Positions 14,573 through 23,806 are shown, counted from the first letter of the stretch. The stretch is DNA of 42,147 nt from Shewanella marinintestina (GCF_023283845.1 NZ_JAKILC010000027.1:1-42147), one strand, 5' to 3'. Program-made: numbers and translations. The notes: generated from the letters alone by a model not told the origin.

Positions 14573-16414
14573 TTAATAATTGCAGGTATCGCAGTAAAGG
14601 TAGACCCCATTTGGATCATCAAAAGATTTAAACTCTTCAATTACGGTAGACCACTGACTGAGTATTGTTTCAAGCGTGCTAGATTCTGTCACACTAGCGG
14701 GTATGTAACTCGCTGCTGAAGCAAACATCTCTTGAACAAATTGTTCCTGTGGGCTGAGCTCCTTTTCTATGACTTCAGTGTCATATTGCTCCATGGATGC
14801 CATCTGGGCAGCTTTTGTCACTGCATCTTGGAGTTCTCCAAGATCGTCAACAAGTCCGAGTTCTAGAGCTTTACGACCCGTCCAAACGCGGCCTTGAGCT
14901 ATGCTATCTACCTTTTCTAAGGTCATATCACGTTCAGTTGCGACTAGTGAAATAAAGTCATGGTAGCCACGCTCAATATGGCGTTGTATAACCGCTTCAA
15001 TTTGTGGCGATAAACCTTTAGTGACAGAAAAGCCTGCCCATTCAGAAGTTCCTACACCATCAGTATGCACGCCTATACTCGCAAGTGAATCTTCAAAGGT
15101 TGTGATCATACCAAATATGCCAATAGAACCGGTTAAGGTAGTTGGTGTTGCATAGATATAATCAGCGCTTGCAGAAATCCAATATCCACCAGATGCAGCA
15201 TAACTGCCCATACTCACAATTACTGGCTTGTTGGCTTCTTTTAAAGCTAACACTTCTTGTCTTATTTGCTCGGAAGCAAAGGCACTACCACCAGGGCTGT
15301 CAACGCGTAGTACAACGGCTTTTATTGAGTCGTCAAAACGTGCTTTTCTGAGTAGTTGTGATGTGCTTTCACCGCCTATCTGGCCAGCAGGCTGTGAGCC
15401 ATTTAAGATATTTCCTTTAGCGACTACGATTCCGACCTTGTCATTTAAGCTTAAAGCAGGATGGCTATGGGTTACTGATAAGTAGTCATAAAAGCTTACA
15501 TGCTTATAAGATTCGCCATCAGCTGACTTACCGACAGCGTCAACCATAGAAAGCCTAAACTCCTCCGCTGATTTAAGTCCGTCAACCCAGTTCATGTTTA
15601 AAGCCATTTCAGCTGACTGGCCGTCCGCTTTGTCTAATTGCTTCAAATATTCATCGGCGCTTAAAGACAAATCGACGCTATTAATGCCACGATTTGCTGC
15701 TACGGTGTCTGCATAGCTTTTCCATAGGTCATTTAGTAGCACTAAGTTTGCTTCTTTTGCTGCATCAGACATGTCGTCGCGTATAAAGGGTTCTACGGCC
15801 GACTTAAAGGTACCCACTCTAAATACGTGTGCGTTGATCTTTAATTTTTCTAATGCGGACTTAAAATACAAACGGTAGCGGCCTAGACCTTCAATTTCAA
15901 CACTACCTTGAGGGTTGAGGTAAACCTTATCAGCGAAGCTGGCTAGGAAATATTGGTTTTGACCATACCAGTTGCCGTTTGCGACAACTGTCTTGCCACT
16001 TGCTTTAAATGACTCTAGCGCATTACCGATGGATTGTAACTTGCTTATCCCTGTGCCATTAAGCATGCCAAGATCTAACACCATTTGGCTAATCCGATCA
16101 TCGGCTGCAGCATTATTGATAACAGTTAATACATCGGCGAGTAAAATTTCACCGCTACCATCTGTTTCATTACCACTTTTCATTGCAGCTTCTATTGGAT
16201 CGACTTGACGCTTTTGATCAACAATAATCCCAGACAGATTGAGTACCAGTGCAGAGCCATTTTCAACTTCAATCGTGTCATCAGCGGCTAAAGTGACGAT
16301 GATGATAGCAATCAAACCAAAGAACACTAGATTAAGAAATAGCTTTCTTAATCCATTAATGGTATTCCACGTAAGTAGGAACATCCTTTTAAAAATTGAG
16401 GGTTTAGTGGACAT
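14573..16414 (-). CDS. sppA: Signal peptide peptidase SppA (67K type, protease IV)
   Basis: The start at 16414 lies 6 nt after AAAGGAG and gives 613 residues. A GTG six codons upstream lacks a site. One N-terminal membrane segment (LFLNLVFFGLIAIIIVTLA) is followed by tandem S49 domains. The catalytic Lys is in FRVGTFKSAVEPF in the first domain and the Ser in MGSYAASGGYWISA in the second, as in E. coli protease IV. It degrades cleaved signal peptides in the inner membrane. The extreme C-terminus carries YCDTC, a CxxC pair that other SppA tails may share. Confidence 0.95.
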   Translation of the reverse strand: MSTKPSIFKRMFLLTWNTINGLRKLFLNLVFFGLIAIIIVTLAADDTIEVENGSALVLNLSGIIVDQKRQVDPIEAAMKSGNETDGSGEILLADVLTVINNAAADDRISQMVLDLGMLNGTGISKLQSIGNALESFKASGKTVVANGNWYGQNQYFLASFADKVYLNPQGSVEIEGLGRYRLYFKSALEKLKINAHVFRVGTFKSAVEPFIRDDMSDAAKEANLVLLNDLWKSYADTVAANRGINSVDLSLSADEYLKQLDKADGQSAEMALNMNWVDGLKSAEEFRLSMVDAVGKSADGESYKHVSFYDYLSVTHSHPALSLNDKVGIVVAKGNILNGSQPAGQIGGESTSQLLRKARFDDSIKAVVLRVDSPGGSAFASEQIRQEVLALKEANKPVIVSMGSYAASGGYWISASADYIYATPTTLTGSIGIFGMITTFEDSLASIGVHTDGVGTSEWAGFSVTKGLSPQIEAVIQRHIERGYHDFISLVATERDMTLEKVDSIAQGRVWTGRKALELGLVDDLGELQDAVTKAAQMASMEQYDTEVIEKELSPQEQFVQEMFASAASYIPASVTESSTLETILSQWSTVIEEFKSFDDPNGVYLYCDTCNY

Positions 16415-16569
16415 CTGCCACTCCTTTATCACTTAGTTGGCATAATGCTAACTGAAATCCTTAAGGAAAGGAAAACTCAATTGTAAAGGAATCTATTAAC
16501 GCGCTTATTGAGCTTATTGTTTACTCAGGGTATGCTGAATTAAATCACTTGTTTAAAAAGGATGTTTGA

Positions 16570-18585
16570 ATGTCGTTTCCGCATTTATTAGAACCCTTAG
16601 ATCTGGGATTTACCCAGTTAAAAAACCGAGTATTGATGGGATCGATGCATACAGGTTTGGAAGAAGAAAAGGGCGGGTTTGAGAAACTGGCAGCGTTTTA
16701 TAAAGAGCGTGCGCTTGGTGGCGTAGGATTAATTGTAACTGGTGGGATCTCCCCAAACCTCAGGGGCCGTTTGGCACCTAATGCTTGCCAGTTGAGTTTT
16801 CCTTGGCAAGTTAAAAAGCATACCAAGGTTACCCAAGCGGTGCACGAGGCCGGTGGTAAAATATGTATGCAGCTGCTCCATGCTGGCCGTTATGGTTATC
16901 ATCCGTTTTCTAGTGCACCGAGTAAAATCAAATCACCTATTACCCCGTTTACACCTTCAGCCATGTCAGCAAGGCAAGTTAACGGAACAATTAAAGATTA
17001 TGCGAGTAGCGCAGCGCTTGCAAAGAAAGCTGGTTATGACGGTGTAGAGGTAATGGGAAGTGAAGGTTATTTGATTAACCAATTTATTAGCTCACGCACC
17101 AATAAACGTGATGACAAATGGGGCGGAGAGTTTAAAAATCGCGCCCAATTCCCAATTGAGATCGTTAAGAGTATTCGTGAGAAAGTCGGCAAAGACTTTA
17201 TTATTATATTCAGGCTGTCCATGCTCGATCTAGTCGATAATGGCTCGACTTGGGAAGAAGTTGTTCAGTTAGCTAAATGGTTAGAACAGGCTGGCGTAAC
17301 TATTATCAATACTGGCATAGGTTGGCACGAGGCCAGAGTACCGACAATTTCAACCAGTGTTCCACGTGGCGCTTTCGCATGGGTAACTGAACGCTTAAAG
17401 CAGGAAATGTCAATTCCTCTTGTTGCGACTAACCGGATTAATACTCCAGAAATTGCTGAGCATATTATTTCATCGGGTCAGGCAGATATGGTGTCTATGG
17501 CTAGACCGTTTCTTGCTGACGCAGATTTTGTGAATAAAGCTGCAGCCAACACACCTGAGCTTATCAATACTTGTATAGGTTGCAATCAGGCTTGTCTTGA
17601 TCATACCTTTGCATTAAAGCGTGCAACATGTTTAGTGAATCCTCGAGCATGTTATGAGACAGAGCTTAATTTTACCCCTGCGCAAACGAAGAAACGTATC
17701 GCTGTAATGGGTGCAGGCCCTGCTGGTATGGCATTTTCTATTTATGCAGCCACTCGTGGTCATGAAGTGGTGCTGTTTGAAGCTAAATCAGAGGTCGGCG
17801 GCCAATTTAACCTTGCGCGTAAAATACCGGGCAAAGAAGAGTTCGATGAAACCATTCGTTACTTCCTCAACCAGATCAAATTACACAAGGTTGAACTTAG
17901 ATTAAATACTCGTTTAGACGCCAGTGTCGTGCGGGATGAAAAGTTTGATGAAATCGTTATGTCATCTGGTGTTAAACCGCGTGCTATCGATTTACCAGGT
18001 TTTGATAATCCAAAAGTAGTTGATTACCAAAAGGTGCTTAATGGTGAAGTCTCAATTGGTAAAAAAGTGGCCTTAATTGGTGCCGGTGGTATTGGTTTCG
18101 ATATTGCCCATTACCTTTGTGAGTCAGAATCTTCGACACTCGATTTAAATCGCTGGCTAAAACAATGGGGTATCGACAAAGACTATAAAGAAGCCGGTGG
18201 TTTGACTGCTCCTGTCCCCGAAGAAAAGCACCGTGAAGTTTATTTGTTGCAGCGTAAAACGACAAAAATAGGTAAAGGTTTAGGCAAAACGACAGGATGG
18301 ATCCATCGTACAGTGCTAAAGCAACACCAAGTTATGACAAAAGTAGGTGTAAGTTACGATAGGTTTGACGAACAAGGCTTACATATTAGCGTTGATGGGA
18401 AAGCAGAAGTACTCGATGTTGATAATGTGATTTTATGTGCAGGCCAGGTATCCAATACTGAACTTGTCGATGAAATGAAATCAACCGGTTTGCCTGTGCA
18501 CTTAATTGGCGGTGTTGACGTAGCAGCAGAACTTGATGCCAAGCGTGCAATTCGTCAAGGAGCAGAGCTCGCTATTACACTTTAA
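16570..18585 (+). CDS. fadH: 2,4-dienoyl-CoA reductase (NADPH), FadH
   Basis: The 671-residue enzyme is one residue shorter than E. coli FadH. It removes cis double bonds of even position during beta-oxidation of unsaturated fatty acids, using NADPH, FAD, FMN and a 4Fe-4S cluster. An old-yellow-enzyme barrel spans residues 1-330. The cluster cysteines are in NTCIGCNQACLDHTF and CLVNP. The FAD motif GAGPAGMAFSIYAATRGHEV and the NADPH motif GAGGIGFDIAHYL follow. AAAAGGATGTTTGA precedes the ATG. It is monocistronic, with a terminator behind, and no FadR or PsrA site was evident upstream. Confidence 0.96.
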   Translation: MSFPHLLEPLDLGFTQLKNRVLMGSMHTGLEEEKGGFEKLAAFYKERALGGVGLIVTGGISPNLRGRLAPNACQLSFPWQVKKHTKVTQAVHEAGGKICMQLLHAGRYGYHPFSSAPSKIKSPITPFTPSAMSARQVNGTIKDYASSAALAKKAGYDGVEVMGSEGYLINQFISSRTNKRDDKWGGEFKNRAQFPIEIVKSIREKVGKDFIIIFRLSMLDLVDNGSTWEEVVQLAKWLEQAGVTIINTGIGWHEARVPTISTSVPRGAFAWVTERLKQEMSIPLVATNRINTPEIAEHIISSGQADMVSMARPFLADADFVNKAAANTPELINTCIGCNQACLDHTFALKRATCLVNPRACYETELNFTPAQTKKRIAVMGAGPAGMAFSIYAATRGHEVVLFEAKSEVGGQFNLARKIPGKEEFDETIRYFLNQIKLHKVELRLNTRLDASVVRDEKFDEIVMSSGVKPRAIDLPGFDNPKVVDYQKVLNGEVSIGKKVALIGAGGIGFDIAHYLCESESSTLDLNRWLKQWGIDKDYKEAGGLTAPVPEEKHREVYLLQRKTTKIGKGLGKTTGWIHRTVLKQHQVMTKVGVSYDRFDEQGLHISVDGKAEVLDVDNVILCAGQVSNTELVDEMKSTGLPVHLIGGVDVAAELDAKRAIRQGAELAITL

Positions 18586-18614
18586 AATTTAAAGTTTAAA
18601 AATTCGCTTAATGA

Positions 18615-18648
18615 AACCTGCTAACGCTCTTGCATTAGCAGGTTTTTT
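18615..18648 (+). terminator. Terminator of fadH
   Basis: AACCTGCTAA-cgctcttgca-TTAGCAGGTT followed by a T run. Confidence 0.9.
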
Positions 18649-18729
18649 ATTGGCTTTTTTATTCATAAACTCACACTTCCTTCACAGCTACTTCGTTATC
18701 TTGTCATTGGTATTACTTAGTATGGACTA

Positions 18730-18750
18730 CAATATTAATAGCTAATATTG
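18730..18750. promoter_or_regulatory. Palindrome upstream of the YgiW-type gene
   Basis: CAATATTA-atagc-TAATATTG is a perfect 8-bp inverted repeat, 34 bp before the ATG. It could be an operator overlapping the promoter or a leader hairpin. The cognate regulator is unknown. Confidence 0.45.
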
Positions 18751-18783
18751 ACGTAAGCATTCATTTATGAAAGGAAGAATTCT

Positions 18784-19146
18784 ATGAGAAAAGCAATATT
18801 AATCAGTGCACTGTTATTTGCATCATCTAACGTTTTGGCTACATCGAGTCCTGAAAAAGCAGGTGGTTTTATTGGACCGAGCAATGTAAGTGTTAAGACT
18901 GTTGCTGTTGCTTTAGAAGCAAAAGACGACACTCAAGTGCAACTGACTGGCTATATTACTGCGGGTTTAGGTAACGAAGAATATAAATTTAAAGACAATA
19001 CTGGTGAAATAATCATTGAAATTGACGATCAAGATTGGAATGGCGTAGAAGCAACGCCTGAGACCAAAGTTGTTCTACAGGGGGAGGTCGATAGCGGCTG
19101 GTCTTATACGGTAATCGATGTCGATAGGATTAAACTCGCTAAATAA
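18784..19146 (+). CDS. Periplasmic OB-fold stress protein, YgiW/YdeI (BOF) family
   Basis: The 120-residue protein has a clear Sec signal peptide (MRKAILISALLFASSNVLA) cleaved near residue 19. The mature part contains GGFIGPS, then VQLTGYITAGLGNEEYKFKD, TGEIIIEID and GEVDSGWSYTVIDVDRI, the BOF-domain pattern. E. coli YgiW and YdeI help tolerance to peroxide, metals and antimicrobial peptides by an unknown mechanism. GAAAGGAAG precedes the ATG. It is monocistronic. No two-component regulator gene of the QseBC type lies nearby. Confidence 0.92.
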   Translation: MRKAILISALLFASSNVLATSSPEKAGGFIGPSNVSVKTVAVALEAKDDTQVQLTGYITAGLGNEEYKFKDNTGEIIIEIDDQDWNGVEATPETKVVLQGEVDSGWSYTVIDVDRIKLAK

Positions 19147-19161
19147 TAGAGCCTAAAGAAT

Positions 19162-19224
19162 TGTCGTCACTAAGCATGACGACATAAAAGCCTTATTTAG
19201 CTGAGGTTTAACAACTCAGTTTTT
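19162..19224 (+). terminator. Hairpins after the YgiW-type gene
   Basis: TGTCGTCA-ctaagca-TGACGACA (19162-19184) is a perfect 8-bp stem without a T tract. CTGAG-gtttaacaa-CTCAG-TTTTT (19201-19224) is a weaker stem with five T. One or both probably end the transcript. Confidence 0.6.
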
Positions 19225-19245
19225 AAGCCTGTTTTTGGCACTTGA

Positions 19246-19278
19246 TTTAAAGCCTATTAAAGATTAATGGGCTTTAAA
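19246..19278. repeat. Long near-perfect hairpin in the ygiW-yfaE gap
   Basis: A 15-base arm beginning TTTAAAGCC is complementary, with one T-G wobble, to a 15-base arm ending GGCTTTAAA across a three-base loop AGA. A short T-rich run, TATTATTTTT, follows on the plus strand. It could be a terminator, a small-RNA end or a decayed mobile element. Confidence 0.6.
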
Positions 19279-19433
19279 CCTATTATTTTTAGCTCATATT
19301 ATCTGTTCTAACCTGCTAGTTTTAGATTGAAAGGAATTCAGTCCTGAAAGCTTTTTGTGTTTAAAAGCCAAATCAATCAAACTGCTTTTTATCATAATAG
19401 CTACTAATAAATTCATAAACAAAGGAACACTTT

Positions 19434-19514
19434 ATGACTGCCACACCTGAGATGGCGGATGTAAAATTGAATGTATGCTTGATTAGCTATCTAAAATGTA
19501 AATTCTTGAACTAA
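19434..19514 (+). CDS. Possible 26-residue ORF or remnant
   Basis: AAAGGAACACTTT precedes an ATG that opens a 26-codon frame beginning MTATPEMADVKLNV. The ribosome site is good, but the length is short and the sequence is not recognised. The soluble-looking N-terminus that then loses character suggests the remnant of a longer gene. It lies antisense to the region just downstream of yfaE. Confidence 0.25.
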   Translation: MTATPEMADVKLNVCLISYLKCKFLN

Positions 19515-19535
19515 TAATTAGAGAGGACTTATTGC

Positions 19536-19958
19536 TCAGCCTTGTACTGTGGTGTTGGCTGAAACCACTTCGCTGTTAATCGCTGGTGTATTAGCAGGTT
19601 TGGGAGTGGCTACACGCACTACAACTTCGGCACCTTCGGCTGAAAGCGCTAAATCAATGTCACCATCTGGTACACAGCAGCAGGGTAGGCACTCGTCAGC
19701 TTCTAATTCGACTAAAGGTTCTTTAAGATAAGTGACCTGACCACTAATGACTTTAGTTTTGCATTGACCGCAGAAACCACTGCGGCATTCGGAGAATATC
19801 TTCACTTTTTTCTGCTCAAGTGCTTCTAGCAATGTCTGGTGCTGCTGATTAAACAACAACACAGGCATGCCTTGAAGGCTCACAATTGGAGCCTTCTTAA
19901 AGCTAGCTTTGCTAAAGTTGATAGGCTTAAAGGTCAAAGTCTGCGAACTCATCTTCAT
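19536..19958 (-). CDS. yfaE: YfaE-type 2Fe-2S ferredoxin of ribonucleotide reductase
   Basis: The plant-type ferredoxin has cluster ligands in ECRSGFCGQCK and a distal CCC (ECLPCCC). In E. coli YfaE delivers electrons to maintain the diferric-tyrosyl cofactor of NrdB. This protein is 140 residues, longer than the 84-residue E. coli form because of an N-terminal lead and an Ala/Val-rich tail. The reading frame overlaps the end of nrdB by 32 bp (26 bp if Met3 at 19952 is used). Neither start has a good ribosome site, so translation probably depends on coupling to nrdB. Confidence 0.9.
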   Translation of the reverse strand: MKMSSQTLTFKPINFSKASFKKAPIVSLQGMPVLLFNQQHQTLLEALEQKKVKIFSECRSGFCGQCKTKVISGQVTYLKEPLVELEADECLPCCCVPDGDIDLALSAEGAEVVVRVATPKPANTPAINSEVVSANTTVQG

Positions 19959-21057
19959 CTATTGATGAATCGATTTGCCCAACAAGGTAAGAAGAGACTT
20001 CTACTTCTTGAGGCGCAACTTGTACTGAATCACTTTCTAGCCAGTTCTTCATCCAAGGAAGTGGGTTACTTTTCTCTTCATAAGGAGAGGCAAGGTTTAC
20101 CGCTTTCATTCGCTCAGTTGTGATGTACTCAACGTATTGACAAAGAATGTGCTCGTTTAGACCAATCATTGATCCGTCTTTGAATAGGTATTTAGCCCAC
20201 TCTTTTTCTTGTTCAGCAGCTTTTACGAAAATATCGATCGCTGTTTGCTCACACTCTTTAGCAATTTCAGCCATTTCTGGATCATCTTTGCCGCCGTGCA
20301 TTATCTTCAAGATATGCTGAGTACTATTAAGGTGCAGTGCTTCGTCACGGGCGATAAGGCGAATAATTTTTGCGTTACCTTCCATCACCTTTCGTTCAGC
20401 AAAGGCGAATGAACAAGCAAAACTGACATAGAAGCGAATCGCTTCTAATACGTTTACTGACACCATACATAGGTAAAGCGCTTTTTTAATTTCACGCTTA
20501 GTGACTTCAATGACTTCGCCGTCGATTTCATGGTTACCTTCACCTAAAAGGTGGTAAGCCTGGCTAAGTTTGATCAGGTGGTCGTAATAGTTCGCAATAT
20601 CACTGGCGCGCTTTAAGATCTCTTCGTTTTCTACGATATCGTCAAATACGATTGAAGGGTCATTAACGATATTACGAATAATATGCGTGTAAGAGCGGGA
20701 GTGAATGGTTTCAGAGAAAGACCAAGTTTCAATCCAAGTTTCTAGCTCTGGTAGAGATACCAACGGCAAGAATGCTACGTTTGGTGAACGGCCTTGAATT
20801 GAATCAAGTAGCGTTTGATACTTTAGGTTTGAGATGAAGATATGCTTTTCATGTTCAGGTAGCGCTGCGTAATCAATTTTATCACGACTAACGTCGACTT
20901 CTTCTGGACGCCAGAAGAATGAAAGCTGCTTTTCAATTAGCTTTTCGAAAACTTCATATTTTTGTTGATCATAACGCGCTACGTTAACTGATTGCCCAAG
21001 AAACATAGGCTCAAGCATTGCGTTGTTTGGAGTTTGACAAAATGTTGAATAGGCCAT
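19927..21057 (-). CDS. nrdB: Class Ia ribonucleotide reductase small subunit
   Basis: The 376-residue subunit carries the diiron-tyrosyl radical cofactor and has the same length as E. coli NrdB. The segment SFSETIHSRSYTHIIRNI places the iron ligands Glu and His and the radical Tyr at the E115/H118/Y122 spacing. VSVNVLEAIRFYVSFACSFAF and IARDEALHL carry the other ligands. The C-terminal DEDEFADFDL is the tail that docks on NrdA. It is second in nrdA-nrdB-yfaE, with 72 bp and a G/C hairpin after nrdA. Confidence 0.98.
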   Translation of the reverse strand: MAYSTFCQTPNNAMLEPMFLGQSVNVARYDQQKYEVFEKLIEKQLSFFWRPEEVDVSRDKIDYAALPEHEKHIFISNLKYQTLLDSIQGRSPNVAFLPLVSLPELETWIETWSFSETIHSRSYTHIIRNIVNDPSIVFDDIVENEEILKRASDIANYYDHLIKLSQAYHLLGEGNHEIDGEVIEVTKREIKKALYLCMVSVNVLEAIRFYVSFACSFAFAERKVMEGNAKIIRLIARDEALHLNSTQHILKIMHGGKDDPEMAEIAKECEQTAIDIFVKAAEQEKEWAKYLFKDGSMIGLNEHILCQYVEYITTERMKAVNLASPYEEKSNPLPWMKNWLESDSVQVAPQEVEVSSYLVGQIDSSIDEDEFADFDL

Positions 21058-21076
21058 TTTTCTATCTTCCGATAAT

Positions 21077-21091
21077 GGGGGCTAAGCCCCC
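21077..21091 (-). other. Hairpin between nrdA and nrdB
   Basis: GGGGGC-TTA-GCCCCC on the minus strand, with no T tract following. It is probably an mRNA stability or processing element setting the NrdA:NrdB ratio, not a terminator. Confidence 0.5.
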
Positions 21092-21129
21092 TTTAATTAA
21101 CGTTTAATACTAATGATTAAAATCTTGGG

Positions 21130-23418
21130 TTAGATCTTACATGCGCCGCCAGCGCAACTGTCATCTTCTTTCTCAATGGCAGTGATATCGTCATGACTAT
21201 CTGAAGCTCCATCACGAGTATTGTGATAGTAAAGTGTCTTCACACCATATTTGTAAGCGGTTAATAAGTCTTTTAACAGTACCTTCATCGGTACACGGCC
21301 ACCCTCAAAGCGAGAAGGGTCGTAGTTGGTGTTTGCTGAAATCGACTGATCGACGAACTTCTGCATTAAACCAACTAGCTGTAAGTAACCATCGTTATTA
21401 GGCATTTGCCATAGTAACTCATAGCTATACTGGTACTTTTCAAAGTCAGGTACCACTTGCTTTAGCTGACCATCTTTACTCGCTTTTACGCTGATCAAAC
21501 CACGTGGTGGCTCAATGCCGTTTGTTGCGTTAGAGATCTGTGAAGAGGTCTCTGATGGCATTAGTGCTGAAAGCGTTGAGTTACGTAGACCATGAGTTTT
21601 GATCTCTTCACGTAGTGTTTCCCAGTCAAGATGTAATGGCTCATCACAAATCTTGTCTAAGTCACGCTTATAGGTGTCAATTGGTAAAATACCCTTAGCG
21701 TAAGTTGTCTCATGGAAAGCAGGGCAAGCGCCTTGCTCTTGAGCCAGCTTCATTGACGCTTTCAATAGATAGTATTGAATGGCTTCAAATGTTTTATGGG
21801 TAATGCCGTTAGCTGAACCATCAGAGTAACGTACACCTTCTTTTGCTAAGTAGTTAGCAAAGTTAATCACGCCGATACCTAAAGTACGACGGTTCATCGA
21901 TGCTTTCTCAGCAGAGATGATTGGGTAGTCTTGATAATCAAGTAAGTTATCAAGCGCACGCACAGCTAAATCGGCTAATGGTTCTAGCTCTTCAAGCTTC
22001 TTAATTGCACCTAGGTTAAGTGCTGATAGCGTACAAAGTGCAATTTCACCATCTGGGTCGTTAATGTTATTTAACGGCTTAGTTGGCAACGCAATCTCAA
22101 GACATAAGTTAGACTGACGGACCGGTGCAACCTTAGAATCAAATGGGCTGTGAGTATTACAGTGATCCACGTTCTGTATGTAGATACGACCTGTAGAGGC
22201 GCGCTCTTGCATCATAAGTGAGAATAACTCAACCGCTTTGATCTGCTTTTTGCGGATGCTCGGGTCAGCTTCATACTTAAGGTATAGACGCTCAAATTCT
22301 TCCTGATCTTCGAAGAATGCATCGTACATACCTGGTACGTCTGATGGGCTGAACAAGCTGATCATGCCACCTTGAACCAAACGCTGGTACATGACTTTGT
22401 TAATTTGTACACCGTAATCCAAGTGACGGATACGGTTGTCATCGACACCACGGTTGTTCTTTAATACCAATAATGACTCAACTTCTAAATGCCACATTGG
22501 GTAGAAAAGAGTCGCAGCACCACCACGAACGCCGCCTTGTGAACAAGATTTAACCGCCGTTTGGAAATACTTATAAAATGGCAAACAACCCGTATGGAAT
22601 GCTTCACCGCCACGAATAGGGCTACCTAGTGCGCGAATACGACCGGCATTGACACCAATACCAGCACGCTGAGAGACGTATTTTACGATTGAAGAAGACG
22701 TCGCGTTGATAGAGTCTAAACTATCACCACATTCAATCAATACACACGAGCTGAATTGACGAGTAGGCGTACGCACGCCAGCCATGATTGGCGTTGGTAG
22801 CGAGATCTTAAATGTTGAAGTAGCATCATAAAAGTCTTTAACGTATTGAAGGCGCGTATCCTTTGGGTACTTCGCAAATAAGCAAGCAGCAACCAAGATA
22901 TATAAGAACTGCGCACTTTCATAAATTTCGTGACTAACACGGTTTTGTACTAAATATTTACCCTCTAACTGCTTTACCGCAGCGTAAGAGAAGTTCATAT
23001 CACGCCAGTGATCGATATAACTATCTAAGATATCAATCTCTTCTTTTGTGTAGTCTTCTAAAATATGCTGGTCGTACTTACCAAGCTCAACAAGGTTTAC
23101 TACGTGCTCGTAAAGCTTAGGCGGCTCAAATTGACCGAACGCTTTTTTACGTAGATGGAATACAGCTAAGCGCGCTGATAAAAATTGGTAATCAGGTGAT
23201 TCAGGAGAAATTAAGTCTGCAGCGGCTTTAATGATAGTCTCATGGATAGCTTCAGTTGCAATACCGTCGAAAAATTGTAGGTGAGAACGTAGCTCAACTT
23301 CCGATACAGAGACATTGTTTAGTCCCTTTGCTGCCCATTCAATAACGCGATGGATTTTGTCGAGATCGATCGTCTCACGTTCGCCACTACGCTTTGTGAC
23401 TGTCATATTGCTATTCAT
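21130..23418 (-). CDS. nrdA: Class Ia ribonucleotide reductase large subunit
   Basis: The 762-residue catalytic subunit reduces ribonucleoside diphosphates to deoxy forms. The N-terminal ATP-cone (VTKRSGERETIDLDKIHRVI) senses ATP/dATP. The active-site cysteines lie in FSSCVLIEC, SNLCLEIALP and ALCTLSALN, and the C-terminal shuttle pair in CAGGACKI. Length and order match E. coli NrdA (761). Tandem NrdR boxes lie 120-170 bp upstream. A leader hairpin (GTGACCTG-TT-CAGG-t-TCAC) lies at 23452-23470. Confidence 0.98.
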   Translation of the reverse strand: MNSNMTVTKRSGERETIDLDKIHRVIEWAAKGLNNVSVSEVELRSHLQFFDGIATEAIHETIIKAAADLISPESPDYQFLSARLAVFHLRKKAFGQFEPPKLYEHVVNLVELGKYDQHILEDYTKEEIDILDSYIDHWRDMNFSYAAVKQLEGKYLVQNRVSHEIYESAQFLYILVAACLFAKYPKDTRLQYVKDFYDATSTFKISLPTPIMAGVRTPTRQFSSCVLIECGDSLDSINATSSSIVKYVSQRAGIGVNAGRIRALGSPIRGGEAFHTGCLPFYKYFQTAVKSCSQGGVRGGAATLFYPMWHLEVESLLVLKNNRGVDDNRIRHLDYGVQINKVMYQRLVQGGMISLFSPSDVPGMYDAFFEDQEEFERLYLKYEADPSIRKKQIKAVELFSLMMQERASTGRIYIQNVDHCNTHSPFDSKVAPVRQSNLCLEIALPTKPLNNINDPDGEIALCTLSALNLGAIKKLEELEPLADLAVRALDNLLDYQDYPIISAEKASMNRRTLGIGVINFANYLAKEGVRYSDGSANGITHKTFEAIQYYLLKASMKLAQEQGACPAFHETTYAKGILPIDTYKRDLDKICDEPLHLDWETLREEIKTHGLRNSTLSALMPSETSSQISNATNGIEPPRGLISVKASKDGQLKQVVPDFEKYQYSYELLWQMPNNDGYLQLVGLMQKFVDQSISANTNYDPSRFEGGRVPMKVLLKDLLTAYKYGVKTLYYHNTRDGASDSHDDITAIEKEDDSCAGGACKI

Positions 23419-23537
23419 TAAAGATAGACCTTGGTTTTTATATTTATGAAAGTGACCTGTTCAGGTTCACCGTACGTTTCCCTGTAAACAAACAGTTTTA
23501 ACCGTAAAAACGGAGAGTTCCTTTTTGTTGACACAAA

Positions 23538-23584
23538 CGACTAAATAGTGCCTGCTTAAGTCTCTCACACACAATATATGGTGT
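23538..23584. promoter_or_regulatory. Tandem NrdR boxes upstream of nrdA
   Basis: ACACAATATATGGTGT (23569-23584) matches the NrdR consensus acaCwAtATaTwGtgt closely. CGACTAAATAGTGCCT (23538-23553) is a weaker second box, centred exactly 31 bp away, the usual three-turn spacing. On the minus strand TTGTGT and CACTAT, 18 bp apart and overlapping the boxes, could be -35 and -10, so NrdR would block the promoter. Confidence 0.85.
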
Positions 23585-23653
23585 TTTTAGATTTAATAGC
23601 TACAAGATAGTGAGGTTATGGGATTTTTGCAAGTGGGAATTTATGGGACAAGT

Positions 23654-23662
23654 TGTGGATAT
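23654..23662. promoter_or_regulatory. DnaA-box-like site in nrdA upstream region
   Basis: TGTGGATAT is one base off the reverse complement of TTATCCACA. A second 8/9 match, TGTGGAAAC, lies at 23834-23842. E. coli nrdAB is controlled by DnaA, which makes the site plausible but not proven. Confidence 0.4.
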
Positions 23663-23753
23663 CTTGAGGATAATCTTAAGTGTTAGTAAAGGCTAACCGT
23701 TAAAGCTTGTTTTGATTTGACTTCCTTGTGAATGGAGAAGATTTAAGCAAATA

Positions 23754-23806
23754 AAAATGATCGTTAAGATCGCAGTTTACTTGAGCGATCGTTAGCGATC
23801 ATTTTA
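23754..23806 (-). terminator. Nested GATC-rich hairpin, candidate terminator of ubiG operon
   Basis: AAAATGATCG (23754-23763) and CGATCATTTT (23796-23805) are perfect 10-bp arms. An inner pair, GATCGC (23768-23773) and GCGATC (23785-23790), nests inside. Read on the minus strand it ends in TTTTTATTT, like an intrinsic terminator about 130 bp after the phosphatase stop. Four GATC sites lie within 42 bp, so Dam methylation could also matter. Confidence 0.5.
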
